Origin: Desulfosporosinus meridiei DSM 13257
GTDB lineage: Bacteria > Bacillota > Desulfitobacteriia > Desulfitobacteriales > Desulfitobacteriaceae
Direction of reading: 5' to 3'
Length of the DNA stretch: 64,000 nucleotides
NCBI RefSeq assembly: GCF_000231385.2
Contig: NC_018515.1
Location: 2,934,501-2,998,500 of the forward strand
Shown: piece after piece, positions 15,961 to 24,552 of the stretch
How positions within the stretch are numbered: position 1 is the first letter of the stretch
Layout: each line of letters begins with the position of its first letter
Translations under genes and position numbers: made by a program
The notes under the pieces: model-generated
What the model was told of the DNA's origin: nothing
Database searches by the model: none
Seen by the model: only the letters and a program-made list of their open reading frames with translations

Positions 15961-16413
15961 TTAACCTTCAGAGGAATTCCCACAACAGTCACCTTTGCTG
16001 TGCCCCAGTTTTACTTTTTTCATACTCCCGCATTTAGGGCAAGCAATTTCATAGCCATGTTTCCCACCAGTTGCACAAGGTTCTGCTTCCCATACATTTC
16101 CGCATCCAATACACTCAAACACACGATTTTTCATCAAATAGTGACCACCTCGAATAATTATAGGTCGCCCTTCAACTAATGCCGAAGCGATTTTCGACCT
16201 AGCCGCTCCTAAAATTCGCTGAAACGTAGCTCTGGAAACCCCCATAGACGCTGCACACTCGATTTGATCCAACCCCACCTTGTCTTTAAGACGAATGGCT
16301 TCTAATTCCTCTAAGTTAATATTTATTTCTTCTAAACAAGATTGTCCCAGAGGAATGAAAGTCTGGCAGACTAGTGCATCGTCGATTAGGCCACAACAAC
16401 GTCGCCTTGGCAT
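15961..16413 (-). CDS. DUF134-family protein with predicted HTH and zinc ribbon
   Basis: This 150-residue protein begins MPRRRCCG, like DUF134 proteins. A predicted sigma-like helix-turn-helix follows (LEELEAIRLKDKVGLDQIECAASMGVSRATFQRIL, about residues 38-72). A Cys-rich C-terminal part follows (CIGCGNVWEAEPC and CPKCG), suggesting a zinc or Fe-S site. The start at 16413 is placed 8 bases after AAGGAGC; an ATG-less extension to 16443 has no site. It probably regulates the NifX/Mrp genes downstream (inference from family and position). Confidence 0.88.
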   Translation of the reverse strand: MPRRRCCGLIDDALVCQTFIPLGQSCLEEININLEELEAIRLKDKVGLDQIECAASMGVSRATFQRILGAARSKIASALVEGRPIIIRGGHYLMKNRVFECIGCGNVWEAEPCATGGKHGYEIACPKCGSMKKVKLGHSKGDCCGNSSEG

Positions 16414-16443
16414 CAAATCAGCTCCTTTTGGGCATATGCTCAA

Positions 16444-16763
16444 TTAAAGTATATCAAATTTCCTGAATAAAGCAATTAAATTCGGCTTTAAAATAAAATA
16501 TTATAGAATTCATTGATTATTTTCTTATTTTCCTGCTAACCAATTATAAAAAATAACTTATTACTTTAGTTAATTTGAGGGTTGATGATATAGAAGGCTA
16601 AGCGAACTCGGTTTAGCTAAATCTGAACATCGAGGCTTCGGCGGAGAACTCTACCCTCACCAAAATAAGGAGCACCTACTTACAAGAAGTGAGAGTCTCG
16701 TAAATATTAAAACCCAAAAGCCGCCCCCCCTTAAGAAAGAGTGACGGCTAAAATCTGAAGGTT
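16444..16763. other. Intergenic region with structured segment and a possible gene remnant
   Basis: This roughly 320-base gap has an AT-rich left part (likely the DUF134 promoter), then a G+C-richer segment at 16575-16700. That segment contains TGAGGGT/ACCCTCA (about 16576 and 16652) and GCTAA/TTAGC arms. On the plus strand a start-less frame across it reads ELGLAKSEHRGFGGELYPH, which looks like the end of a decayed gene. I cannot identify it. The right end holds the CsoR-type gene's terminator. Confidence 0.4.
16717..16751 (-). terminator. Terminator of the CsoR/CstR-type gene
   Basis: On the minus strand TTAGCCG pairs with CGGCTTT across a loop containing seven G residues, followed by TTTT. 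Confidence 0.65.
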
Positions 16764-17042
16764 TCACTGGTTAAGTTTCATAAGGGTTTCGATAGCATTA
16801 TTCAGAACCTCTTGCCGATCCTCTCCCGAGTCAATGGCATCTAATAGACAGGAACTGGCATAACGTTGAGCTATAATCACAGATGTTTTATGAACTGCTG
16901 AGCGAATGGCAACAAGTTGCAAAAGGATATCTTCACAACTTTTCTCTTCCTCTATCATGCGCTCTACACCTGAGATATGTCCTCGTACAGTCTTTAGACG
17001 AGTTAGAATTTTTTGGACTTCTTCCTGATCAACCTCTTTCAA
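16764..17042 (-). CDS. CsoR/CstR-family repressor with Cys36-Tyr61-Cys65
   Basis: This 92-residue all-helical DUF156 repressor starts at a TTG nine bases after AAAGGAA. Copper-sensing CsoR proteins use Cys36-His61-Cys65. Here Cys36 (SCEDIL) and Cys65 (YASSC) are kept but position 61 is tyrosine. Absence of the histidine is typical of CstR-type regulators that sense persulfides and reactive sulfur through the two cysteines. A sulfur-sensing role is therefore more likely than copper sensing (inference). The gene is followed by a terminator, and no copper ATPase or sulfurtransferase lies next to it, so its target is not obvious. Confidence 0.85.
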   Translation of the reverse strand: MKEVDQEEVQKILTRLKTVRGHISGVERMIEEEKSCEDILLQLVAIRSAVHKTSVIIAQRYASSCLLDAIDSGEDRQEVLNNAIETLMKLNQ

Positions 17043-17095
17043 AAAGATACATTCCTTTCACCTGTAAATGGATACCTATCTCAACGCTATCCAAG

Positions 17096-17677
17096 TTATG
17101 TATGATAAAGTTTAATGTATTTTTGATAACTTTTCAAGACGCGCTGCACATAATCACGGGTTTCTTTAAAGGGAATATCCTCCTGCCGGATATTATTCGG
17201 GTCAATTTGACCGGATTCAATCCATTCTTGAACATGCCCTCTTCCACCATTATAAGCTGCAATCACTAAAGTTTGATTGTTAGAAAACAACTTTTGCAGA
17301 CTAGCCAGATACCATGTTCCATATTGAATATTCTTTTCCGGATCAAGTAGATACTCATTACTATAACCCTTATCTCCAACACTTTGGGCTATGGATTGAG
17401 CTGTACTGGGCATCAACTGCATTAGTCCTACTGCACCCTTATGAGATTCTGATTGAGGAAGAAACTTACTTTCCTCTCGGATCACAGCAAGAACCAATAA
17501 GGGATCAACTCCGTATTGGGAAGCATACTTTTCAATGATTATCCGGTGCGGGTATGGATAGATAATCTTCTGTAAATCTACCAAATGAAAAATGCTATAA
17601 ACTGCTAAAATACATAGCATAATAACCAGGCTAATTTGCCGGCTATTGATCTTACGCTTCAAATTCTTTTTAGCCAT
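17096..17677 (-). CDS. Membrane-anchored lytic transglycosylase (SLT domain)
   Basis: This 193-residue protein has one N-terminal transmembrane segment (SLVIMLCILAVYSIFHLVDL, about 15-34) followed by an SLT domain outside the membrane. The catalytic glutamate lies in IREESKF, near residue 68. GAVGLMQLMPSTAQ and AAYNGGRGHV are the other family motifs. It cleaves peptidoglycan glycan strands. coaE ends about 70 bases upstream. AAGGAGATGGG precedes the ATG. Confidence 0.93.
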   Translation of the reverse strand: MAKKNLKRKINSRQISLVIMLCILAVYSIFHLVDLQKIIYPYPHRIIIEKYASQYGVDPLLVLAVIREESKFLPQSESHKGAVGLMQLMPSTAQSIAQSVGDKGYSNEYLLDPEKNIQYGTWYLASLQKLFSNNQTLVIAAYNGGRGHVQEWIESGQIDPNNIRQEDIPFKETRDYVQRVLKSYQKYIKLYHT

Positions 17678-17747
17678 CCCATCTCCTTCTCACAATTAAG
17701 AAAGGTATTTATCCTTAGTCTATTTTCTCAAAGTCGTCTATTATGTA

Positions 17748-18356
17748 TTAATTAATCTCTAGCCTATCTAGTAATTCTTCCCATTTATTAGAGAGTTGAC
17801 ACACTGTTTGATCCTCGTCCCCAGAATTATCAATAACAACATCAGCTAGCTTGCACTTTTCAGCTAGTGACCCTTGGGAAGCAATTCGGGCTTCCACCTC
17901 ACCCAGACTCAGCTTGTCCCTTGCCAGAACGCGAGAAATTTGAAGGCTGCGTGGTACCCAGACAACCCAAACTTCATCGACATACTTTTTAAATCCTGAT
18001 TCAAAGAGCAGAGGTACATCCCAAACACATATCTTAACCCCTCTCTGCTCAAGCGAATCTCGGTCTTCATTCATACATTGCTTTACACGAGGGTGCACGA
18101 TGCGCTCTAAGCGCTTTCGTGCATCATCATCCTTGAAAACCAGTTTTCCTAGAGTGATACGATCTATTTGTTGATTCTTATTCAAAATTTCCGGGCCAAA
18201 TTCAGTGACTAATTTTGAAATCGTCAATGAGTCAGTTTGCAACAAACGGTGAACCGTTTGATCAGCATCGAGAACTGGTATCCCTTTATTTTTAAACCAT
18301 TGGGCAACTGTAGATTTACCACTGCCAATTCCACCCGTCAGGCCAATGTTAAACAT
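17748..18356 (-). CDS. coaE: Dephospho-CoA kinase
   Basis: This 202-residue kinase catalyses the last step of coenzyme A synthesis. The P-loop is GLTGGIGSGKST near residues 5-16, DAD near 31 binds substrate, and the VPLLFESG motif is also present. The ATG at 18356 is 6 bases after GAGGTG; an in-frame GTG at 18365 lies inside that site. The stop codon of the upstream ytaF is only 10 bases away, so the two are likely co-transcribed. coaD is elsewhere in this window at 49064. Confidence 0.95.
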   Translation of the reverse strand: MFNIGLTGGIGSGKSTVAQWFKNKGIPVLDADQTVHRLLQTDSLTISKLVTEFGPEILNKNQQIDRITLGKLVFKDDDARKRLERIVHPRVKQCMNEDRDSLEQRGVKICVWDVPLLFESGFKKYVDEVWVVWVPRSLQISRVLARDKLSLGEVEARIASQGSLAEKCKLADVVIDNSGDEDQTVCQLSNKWEELLDRLEIN

Positions 18357-18366
18357 ACTTCTCACC

Positions 18367-19026
18367 TCAGATCAATTTTCCCAATCCGATTAAGATTAAA
18401 ACAACACCTGGCAAATATTCCGCCTTACTAGTCCAATACACGGGAATTTTCCCTGCCATTTGCTGACCTAGCCGCAGCATCATTATTTGGGTCAAGGCTA
18501 CGACTCCAATAACTGACAAAGTCATTCCAGCCATAGCAGCTCCTATTCCACTTGCAAAGGCATCTATAGCTAGGGCACTTCCTAACAGTAAGCTTTCTTT
18601 TAAACTGATTACCCCAGAACCATCGACATCTGCAATATCTGGTGTCTTAAGAACTTGAATTACCAAACCGAATAATTGTAATTGAAACCTGAAAACCGGT
18701 TCTAAAACAACTTTAGGTTGAGCATAAGCCATAGCTGGCACTGCTTTCGGAAAGACTTCTTCGCTCCCATTCCTAATAGCTTTCCCTAATTGAAAAACTC
18801 CTAGCGCGAGTAAAATTACAGCCCCTAATAACTGTGCAGGTATCACCTCTAGCCATAAGCTTACCCAGCCACCGAAAAGCATTGAAGTGCCCATTGCTAA
18901 AACTGTACACATTGCAATAGCTAAAAGCGAGTTTACCGGTATTCGAATGCGGCGCAGCCCGTACGCCAACCCAACACCAAGACCATCCAGACTTAAAGCC
19001 ACTGCCATAAGCATAGCTACTCCCAT
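18367..19026 (-). CDS. ytaF: Sporulation membrane protein YtaF (MntP-like)
   Basis: This 219-residue integral membrane protein has about six helices. The N-terminal LMAVALSLDGLGVGLAYGLR and the internal repeat LLLGSALAIDAFASGIGAAMAG are the paired Asp-containing motifs of the MntP/YtaF group. The middle loop DIADVDGSGVISLKES is typical of YtaF, which is conserved in spore formers next to coaE. The ATG at 19026 is 9 bases after GGAGGG. Its molecular role is unsettled; it is related to MntP-type manganese exporters. Confidence 0.88.
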   Translation of the reverse strand: MGVAMLMAVALSLDGLGVGLAYGLRRIRIPVNSLLAIAMCTVLAMGTSMLFGGWVSLWLEVIPAQLLGAVILLALGVFQLGKAIRNGSEEVFPKAVPAMAYAQPKVVLEPVFRFQLQLFGLVIQVLKTPDIADVDGSGVISLKESLLLGSALAIDAFASGIGAAMAGMTLSVIGVVALTQIMMLRLGQQMAGKIPVYWTSKAEYLPGVVLILIGLGKLI

Positions 19027-19090
19027 AATATGTATCCCTCCATCTTGCGACTTCAGGATAATATATGGATTCAAAGTCTATTTGGTGAAA

Positions 19091-20935
19091 TCAATCATTT
19101 CCAGCAATCCATTCTTCTAAAGCACTATCTCTTCGTTGCTTTGCCGCCTCATAATCTTCATGCAGCTTCATAGCTAACTCATAATTGGTATTGGCCATTC
19201 CAAGCTCTTCTTCTAATATTTGAAGTTTTGTTTCTAACTCTTCGATTTCTAATTCGAGTTGCTTCATTCGCTTTTTTTCACGTGCTTGAAGGCGGCTCTC
19301 TTGTTGATCTTGCCCACTTGTCTTATTATTTCGATCCAGAGGAGCATCACAAAGTTCTTCTTGCTGTTGTTTATACTCTTTGAACCCGGTGTAATCTCCA
19401 TCATAAATCAGCAGTCCGCGAGGGGTTAGTTCGGCAATTTTGTTGGCAACCTTATCTAAGAAGTAGCGATCATGGGAAACCATTAGTACTGTTCCCTCGT
19501 ACTCTTGAAGAGCTTCTTCTAAAACCCCACGAGTTTCAACATCCAGGTGATTTGTCGGCTCATCCAGCAGGAGTAAGTTCCCTTGCTCTAAGAAAAGTTT
19601 ACATAAGGCTAAACGGCTCTTTTCTCCTCCACTTAAGACAGATATAAGTTTAAACACATCATCTTTTCGGAACCCATATCTGGCTAGAAGACTTCTAATC
19701 TCCGGATCCTTTAAATCGGAGACCTTTCGGATCTCATCCATTATCGTACCGGAAGTTCCCAGATTTTCATGTTCCTGTGAGTAATAGGCAAGTTTCACAT
19801 TTGCTCCTAAACGAATGGTTCCCTTAAAAGGAACCTGATCAAGAATGGCTTTGAGAATAGTCGTTTTTCCGATCCCATTTTTGCCCAACAACGCTACTCT
19901 ATCTTCACGTCTCAGATCCAGTTGTACATTGGAAAAAAGAGTCCTGGTTGCGAAGGAAATCGATAGATCTTCTATTGCAAGTACCCGATTTCCGCTTCTT
20001 CCACCACTTCCCATGGAGATTGAAAGTCCATGATCTACCTTGCTGACCTGAATAGGCTTAAGTTTTTGCAGCTGACTTTCCCGGCCCCTGGCCTGCTTGG
20101 AGTTGACTCCAGCCTTATTTCTACGAACATATTCTTCAAGCTTTGCAATCTTTTTCGCTAAACGTTCTGCTTCTCGATCTATTGTCTTGGCCTCTATAGC
20201 TTTGAGTAATTCATACTCAGAGTAATTTCCGGGATAACTCTTCAATCCGCCGTTTTCCAGACACAAAACTCTCGAGACTGTTCTATCCAAAAAGTATCTG
20301 TCATGTGAAACAATCAGCAAGGCTCCGGAATAATCTCTCAAGTACCCTTCAAGCCATTCCATGGCAGCAATATCTAAATGATTGGTTGGCTCATCTAATA
20401 TTAAAAGTTCAGGTGCTCGAAGCAAAAGCTTACATAGAGCTAACCGGGTTTTTTGTCCCCCGCTTAACATAGCAACCTGAGAATTCATTTCCTCTTCAAG
20501 GCCTAAGCCTGCTAATATTTTCCGAACTAAAGCTTCTAAAGCATAGCCTCCTTGGCGTTCAAAGGATTCAGTCAAAACAGCATACTGCTCCATTACTTTT
20601 TCACTCGGAGTGGTACCCATTTTTTCTTCTAACTCCCTCAGTTGTTCCTGCAGATATAGTAAATCTGCACGTTCCCGGATTACACAGTCAAAAACCTTAC
20701 CTTCATCTTCCACAATAGGAGTCTGAGGCAGATAACCGTAGGAACCAAGGATTTGAACCTCTCCACATTCTAAGCGCATATCACCTATACAAGCCCGAAT
20801 GAGAGTTGTTTTACCTGCTCCGTTCGGACCAACTAAGGCCGCCTTTTCTCCATTTTCCAGGGCAAAACTAATCCGCCGAAAAAGTGGCTCACCGGATATA
20901 TCAACACCGCAATCGCGGCAAAATAAAACACTCAT
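19091..20935 (-). CDS. ABC-F family ATPase (YdiF/Uup-like)
   Basis: This 614-residue protein has two ATP-binding cassettes and no membrane domain. The Walker A motifs are GPNGAGKTT (about 37-45) and GKNGIGKTT (about 352-360). The signature motifs are LSGGQKTRLALCK and LSGGEKSRLALCK, each followed by LILDEPTNHLD or LLLDEPTNHLD. The inter-domain linker and a long coiled-coil C-terminus (ARE to KRRDSALEEW) are like those of Uup/YdiF-type ABC-F proteins, which act on ribosomes. Whether it gives antibiotic resistance cannot be told. The minus-strand ytaF gene lies 64 bases downstream. Confidence 0.93.
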   Translation of the reverse strand: MSVLFCRDCGVDISGEPLFRRISFALENGEKAALVGPNGAGKTTLIRACIGDMRLECGEVQILGSYGYLPQTPIVEDEGKVFDCVIRERADLLYLQEQLRELEEKMGTTPSEKVMEQYAVLTESFERQGGYALEALVRKILAGLGLEEEMNSQVAMLSGGQKTRLALCKLLLRAPELLILDEPTNHLDIAAMEWLEGYLRDYSGALLIVSHDRYFLDRTVSRVLCLENGGLKSYPGNYSEYELLKAIEAKTIDREAERLAKKIAKLEEYVRRNKAGVNSKQARGRESQLQKLKPIQVSKVDHGLSISMGSGGRSGNRVLAIEDLSISFATRTLFSNVQLDLRREDRVALLGKNGIGKTTILKAILDQVPFKGTIRLGANVKLAYYSQEHENLGTSGTIMDEIRKVSDLKDPEIRSLLARYGFRKDDVFKLISVLSGGEKSRLALCKLFLEQGNLLLLDEPTNHLDVETRGVLEEALQEYEGTVLMVSHDRYFLDKVANKIAELTPRGLLIYDGDYTGFKEYKQQQEELCDAPLDRNNKTSGQDQQESRLQAREKKRMKQLELEIEELETKLQILEEELGMANTNYELAMKLHEDYEAAKQRRDSALEEWIAGND

Positions 20936-21256
20936 TTTTCTGCACCTGCTCTATTGATATTCGTTACAACATTAATTTAACTTAAGTCTGGGTTGCTATT
21001 AACGTGGTTTCCTCGTTAAGAAAATAAAGCACCTCAATATTTTGACAAACAAGCTCGTTATCGAAATTTACTATATCATAGACCTTCTTTTCTAACAAAC
21101 TCAAAAACATCCTTCGAGAAAGGAAAATAAGAATAAACGAATATTATCTGTATGGAAATTTTTTGCTAGGTAGTATATTTTTTCCGCAAAATGCGACACC
21201 GTTTTCGAGTTTCAAGGATTATGATACAAGAAAGATAGTAGAAAAGAGTGATCTTA
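20936..21256. other. Divergent intergenic region between the ABC-F gene and the sensor kinase
   Basis: This 321-base AT-rich stretch lies between divergent genes. I see no clear hairpin, riboswitch or consensus promoter in it. It must hold the promoters of both genes. Confidence 0.5.
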
Positions 21257-22675
21257 ATGAAAATCGATAATTATCATTCCGAAAAATGCAAATTGGATGA
21301 ACTATTATCGTCTCATTTTTTCAACTGTATTCCTGAAGCCTGCGTAATGCTTGATCCATGGTTCTATATTGTAAAAATGAATTCTCAAGCCGAGGAATTT
21401 TTTCTTTTACCCCAAGAGTATTTAATGAGCAAACCCTTTTGGGAAATAGCACCTCAATATATTAATACCAATATATTTCATGCAATGTATAAGATAAAAA
21501 ATGATCGCCAAAATACTAGTCTCGAATTTTGCGGCTCTATTACAAACCGGTGGTTCGAAGCTAATCTATGTATGATCGATAAATATATCGTCGTGTTCTT
21601 TAAGAATATCACACATCACAAACATACTCAAAATGAGCTGTTAAGAGCACAAGAACGGCTTTCAGCGGTCTTTCACAACAGTCATGCCCTGATGGCAATT
21701 GTTAATCAAGATAATAACCAGTTTGTCAGTGTTAATGATAGTTTCGCAGATTTCTTTGGTTATTCAGCAAACGAAATAATTGGTAAAACTAAAGAAGATA
21801 TCTTCGAAACTCTGAACAATCAATTTTTTCCTCCCCAAATACCTGAAGATTATGACAACAATTCTTTTAGTAAACTAATATCAGTTAAGAGTAAATCATC
21901 TGATTCTTCTAAACACATTATCATTACTTCAGAATTAATAAACATTAATGAAAAACCATGTCGTTTAGAAATAGGAATTGACATTACTGACAACCTACGA
22001 TGTCAAAAAGAACTCCGCAGGCTCGAGCATCTAAACCTTCTTGGACAGATGTCAGCAAGCATTGCTCATGAAATTCGCAATCCTTTACAGACAGTTAAAG
22101 GCTTCTTGCAATTGCTTCAATTTAAGGAAGGAATCTCTCCTTATCAGACGCATTTCAATTTAATGATTGACGAGCTTAATCGAGCCAATCAAATAATAAC
22201 TGAATTATTGTGTTTGTCTAGGACTAAGCCAACAAATCTTAAAATGCATACTATTAATGATATCATTAATAGTGTATTACCCCTCATTGAAGCTCAAGCA
22301 CTAGCAGAAGACAAAATTATTATGGTTGAACAAATGCCTGTTAGCCCTACACTGCTTGATGAAGATGAAATCAAACAAGTTTTGTTAAATATCGTTAAGA
22401 ACGCCTTAGAAGCTACAAAATCTAAAGGGTGTGTCAAGATTATCTCAGAGAGCAATCAAACCTCTGTTAAACTAATCATCTGTGACAATGGTCAGGGAAT
22501 ACCTCCAGAGCTGCAGGATAATATCGGAATGCCTTTCTTTACAACCAAACAAAATGGAACCGGACTGGGGCTTCCTATGTCACTAAGTATTCTTGAACGA
22601 CATAACGCCAAGCTGGATTTTATAAGCGATAAAAACGGGACATCTTTCATCATCATTTTCCCCATAGTAGCGTAG
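21257..22675 (+). CDS. Soluble PAS-domain sensor histidine kinase
   Basis: This 472-residue kinase lacks transmembrane segments, so it senses an intracellular signal. Two PAS domains (about 15-125 and 130-255) precede the HisKA helix with SIAHEIRNPLQTVKGF, phospho-acceptor His271. The ATPase domain has NIVKNALEA, DNGQGIPPE and GTGLGLPMS boxes. There is no response regulator next to it. The layout resembles the orphan sporulation kinases that feed the Spo0F/Spo0A relay, which is plausible for a spore former but inferred. The ATG at 21257 follows AGAAAAGAG; an in-frame GTG at 21248 is the alternative. Confidence 0.92.
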   Translation: MKIDNYHSEKCKLDELLSSHFFNCIPEACVMLDPWFYIVKMNSQAEEFFLLPQEYLMSKPFWEIAPQYINTNIFHAMYKIKNDRQNTSLEFCGSITNRWFEANLCMIDKYIVVFFKNITHHKHTQNELLRAQERLSAVFHNSHALMAIVNQDNNQFVSVNDSFADFFGYSANEIIGKTKEDIFETLNNQFFPPQIPEDYDNNSFSKLISVKSKSSDSSKHIIITSELININEKPCRLEIGIDITDNLRCQKELRRLEHLNLLGQMSASIAHEIRNPLQTVKGFLQLLQFKEGISPYQTHFNLMIDELNRANQIITELLCLSRTKPTNLKMHTINDIINSVLPLIEAQALAEDKIIMVEQMPVSPTLLDEDEIKQVLLNIVKNALEATKSKGCVKIISESNQTSVKLIICDNGQGIPPELQDNIGMPFFTTKQNGTGLGLPMSLSILERHNAKLDFISDKNGTSFIIIFPIVA

Positions 22676-22684
22676 TTAACTTGC

Positions 22685-23077
22685 TTAATTCAGCCTTCGC
22701 TCAATCAATAATCCAAAATCAATTCCTAGAGTATAGGAAATCAGATCACTCCACAAAAATCCGCGACCTAAAACTAAACCGCCAATACTAGTGTGTCTTA
22801 ATGAATCAATCCACTGGGAATGGTATAGTTGACTAATCTCAACTGCATAGGAAAAGATGAGCGCACTGGCTGCAACCACTCTTGTTGATCTGGCTCTGAA
22901 CAGAAGACCGAACAAGAAAAAAATCATCAATCCCCATAAGATATCCCCTAAATACAAATTAATCCAAAGTGGTAAAAGCGAAGAGAACCTTCGTGCGCTT
23001 AAACCACATATCATAACTATTGTCACTAGCATTAGATATTTAAATGCATTCCTCTTACCGTACAAAGTACACACCAT
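22685..23077 (-). CDS. DUF2809-family membrane protein
   Basis: This 130-residue protein has four predicted membrane helices. The C-terminal RGFLWSDLISYTLGI and the preceding LRHTSIGGLVLGRG are characteristic of DUF2809. Function is unknown. The ATG at 23077 sits close to GAGAGG and the adjacent GTG could be the true start. It converges with the sensor kinase, only nine bases from its stop codon. Confidence 0.82.
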   Translation of the reverse strand: MVCTLYGKRNAFKYLMLVTIVMICGLSARRFSSLLPLWINLYLGDILWGLMIFFLFGLLFRARSTRVVAASALIFSYAVEISQLYHSQWIDSLRHTSIGGLVLGRGFLWSDLISYTLGIDFGLLIERRLN

Positions 23078-23114
23078 ATCCTCTCTAGAATTATTGGGTT
23101 TAAGTTAATAATAC

Positions 23115-23564
23115 TCACTTCTTGTGCAAGCAGATTAATTGGGTGCTATTCCACCCTATGGCTTTGTAAAAATCCAACGCTAAGCTGTTATTCTTATCGG
23201 CCAATAACTGCAATCTTTTTGCTCCCTTTTCCATCGCCCAGCCTTCAATGGATGAAAGCAATTCTTTGCCGATGCCTATTCCCCTATATTCATTATCCAC
23301 TACCAGATCTTCAATGAGAGCTACATACCCGCCCTCGGCAGTAGAGACTAATATCTGAGCAGTGCACATTCCAATTACTTGCGTATTGTTCTCGGCAACC
23401 ATAATACAACCCTTGGAATCATCCCGCAGCATTATTTCAAGCCCCTTGCGTTGTTTAAATTCATCAATTTTGAAATCACTTTCTATTGAAAAAAGAATTT
23501 CGAGTAACCTAACGAGAGCGGAAATATCAGTACTTTCGGCTCTTCTAATTATAGAATTAGACAT
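23115..23564 (-). CDS. GNAT-family N-acetyltransferase
   Basis: This 149-residue single-domain acetyltransferase has the acetyl-CoA loop VDNEYRGIGIGKELLSSIE (about 90-108) and the late motif DKNNSLALDFYKAIGW. The substrate is unknown. Of the three GNAT genes in the window, this one has the cleanest R-G-x-G-x-G motif. GGGAGGC lies 11 bases before the ATG. It is probably a stand-alone gene. Confidence 0.9.
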   Translation of the reverse strand: MSNSIIRRAESTDISALVRLLEILFSIESDFKIDEFKQRKGLEIMLRDDSKGCIMVAENNTQVIGMCTAQILVSTAEGGYVALIEDLVVDNEYRGIGIGKELLSSIEGWAMEKGAKRLQLLADKNNSLALDFYKAIGWNSTQLICLHKK

Positions 23565-23625
23565 GAATAGTTACTGCCTCCCTTTTAAGACAAAAATTCG
23601 TAGGCTCTATACCTAACTTTCGTTT

Positions 23626-24501
23626 CTAGGCGTCCCATTGCCTTGGCCGGGTAAAGGATGATCGTATTTTCGTGAAATTATCTCCCTTTGTGGTGTTAAT
23701 TTGTGCCTGGGTAAGAAAGAGGCTTTTTCTTAAATCCGCTCCTCTGAGGTTCGCATCTCGTAAGTCAGCCCCAATAAAATCAGTTCCAGTCAAGTCAGTT
23801 CCTCTGAGGTCTGCAGCGATAAGGTAAGCTCCTCTTAGATTTGCACCTCTAAGATTAAATTTTCTAAGGTCTGCTCCAATAAGATTAGCTCCCCTACGGA
23901 AGGACTTCTTTCGCCCTGAACTGGTCTCCTGCCCTAGACGAGCTTCAGCTCGAACAAGTTCACTAGTTTTAAGCAGTAAAGCGTTAACCTCTGCACGTTG
24001 TGCAGCTACATCTATTTTCAAAAGAGCTTCAGGACAAAGGCCAGTTACAAGTTCAGTCTTATTAAGCATAACTTGCAGTTCCTTATGGATAGTTCGGGTT
24101 GGTTCTAATGTCAAAGCTTCCGACAGATACCAGAGCAATTCATGGAGTTGTCGCATAATAAGGAATACCTCGAACATTTGCTTGGCAGATTCAGGGTTTT
24201 TCCGCCAGTCCAGTCCCGAAAAGCTTACTTGAGCTACTTTTTGCCCCGCACCAAAGCAATCAAAAGCCATGCAACCTTTCATTCCTTTTTCCCTCAGGCT
24301 TTGATGAATGGAACAGCGAAAATCTCGCTGCAGATTAATGCAAGGTTGACCCGCGTCCTTGTCATTGGGGAAGCCTTCTGAAGCAGCGAAGTATAGTGCA
24401 ACACAACATAAACCGAAACATTTTTCACAATCGGCCAGCAGATTACTGTATGCTTTATCTGTTTGATGAGTTGATAAGGAATTTTCTTGGTTCCAAGACA
24501 A
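23626..24501 (-). CDS. Pentapeptide-repeat protein with a Cys-rich N-terminal domain
   Basis: This protein of about 291 residues has two parts. The N-terminal domain carries a cysteine pattern (CEKCFGLCC, then [14 protein letters not shown] and GCMAFDCFG) that may bind metal. Near residues 200-265 a block of A(D/N)LRG pentapeptides ([20 protein letters not shown] and onward) should fold as a right-handed beta-helix. The role is unknown; pentapeptide proteins include gyrase-protecting DNA mimics, but this N-terminus argues for something else. The start is uncertain: TTG 24501 has GGAGG at 9 bases, while the frame extends to a TTG at 24528. Confidence 0.85.
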   Translation of the reverse strand: MSWNQENSLSTHQTDKAYSNLLADCEKCFGLCCVALYFAASEGFPNDKDAGQPCINLQRDFRCSIHQSLREKGMKGCMAFDCFGAGQKVAQVSFSGLDWRKNPESAKQMFEVFLIMRQLHELLWYLSEALTLEPTRTIHKELQVMLNKTELVTGLCPEALLKIDVAAQRAEVNALLLKTSELVRAEARLGQETSSGRKKSFRRGANLIGADLRKFNLRGANLRGAYLIAADLRGTDLTGTDFIGADLRDANLRGADLRKSLFLTQAQINTTKGDNFTKIRSSFTRPRQWDA

Positions 24502-24552
24502 TCTGTTCTTCCTCCATATTTTCAGCAATCCTTAATTCAAAGTTTCTAGCGA

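Noticed and set aside
15503-16413. Nitrogen-fixation cluster
   Set aside because: NifX-type and Mrp genes occur without nifHDK, so fixation is not supported.
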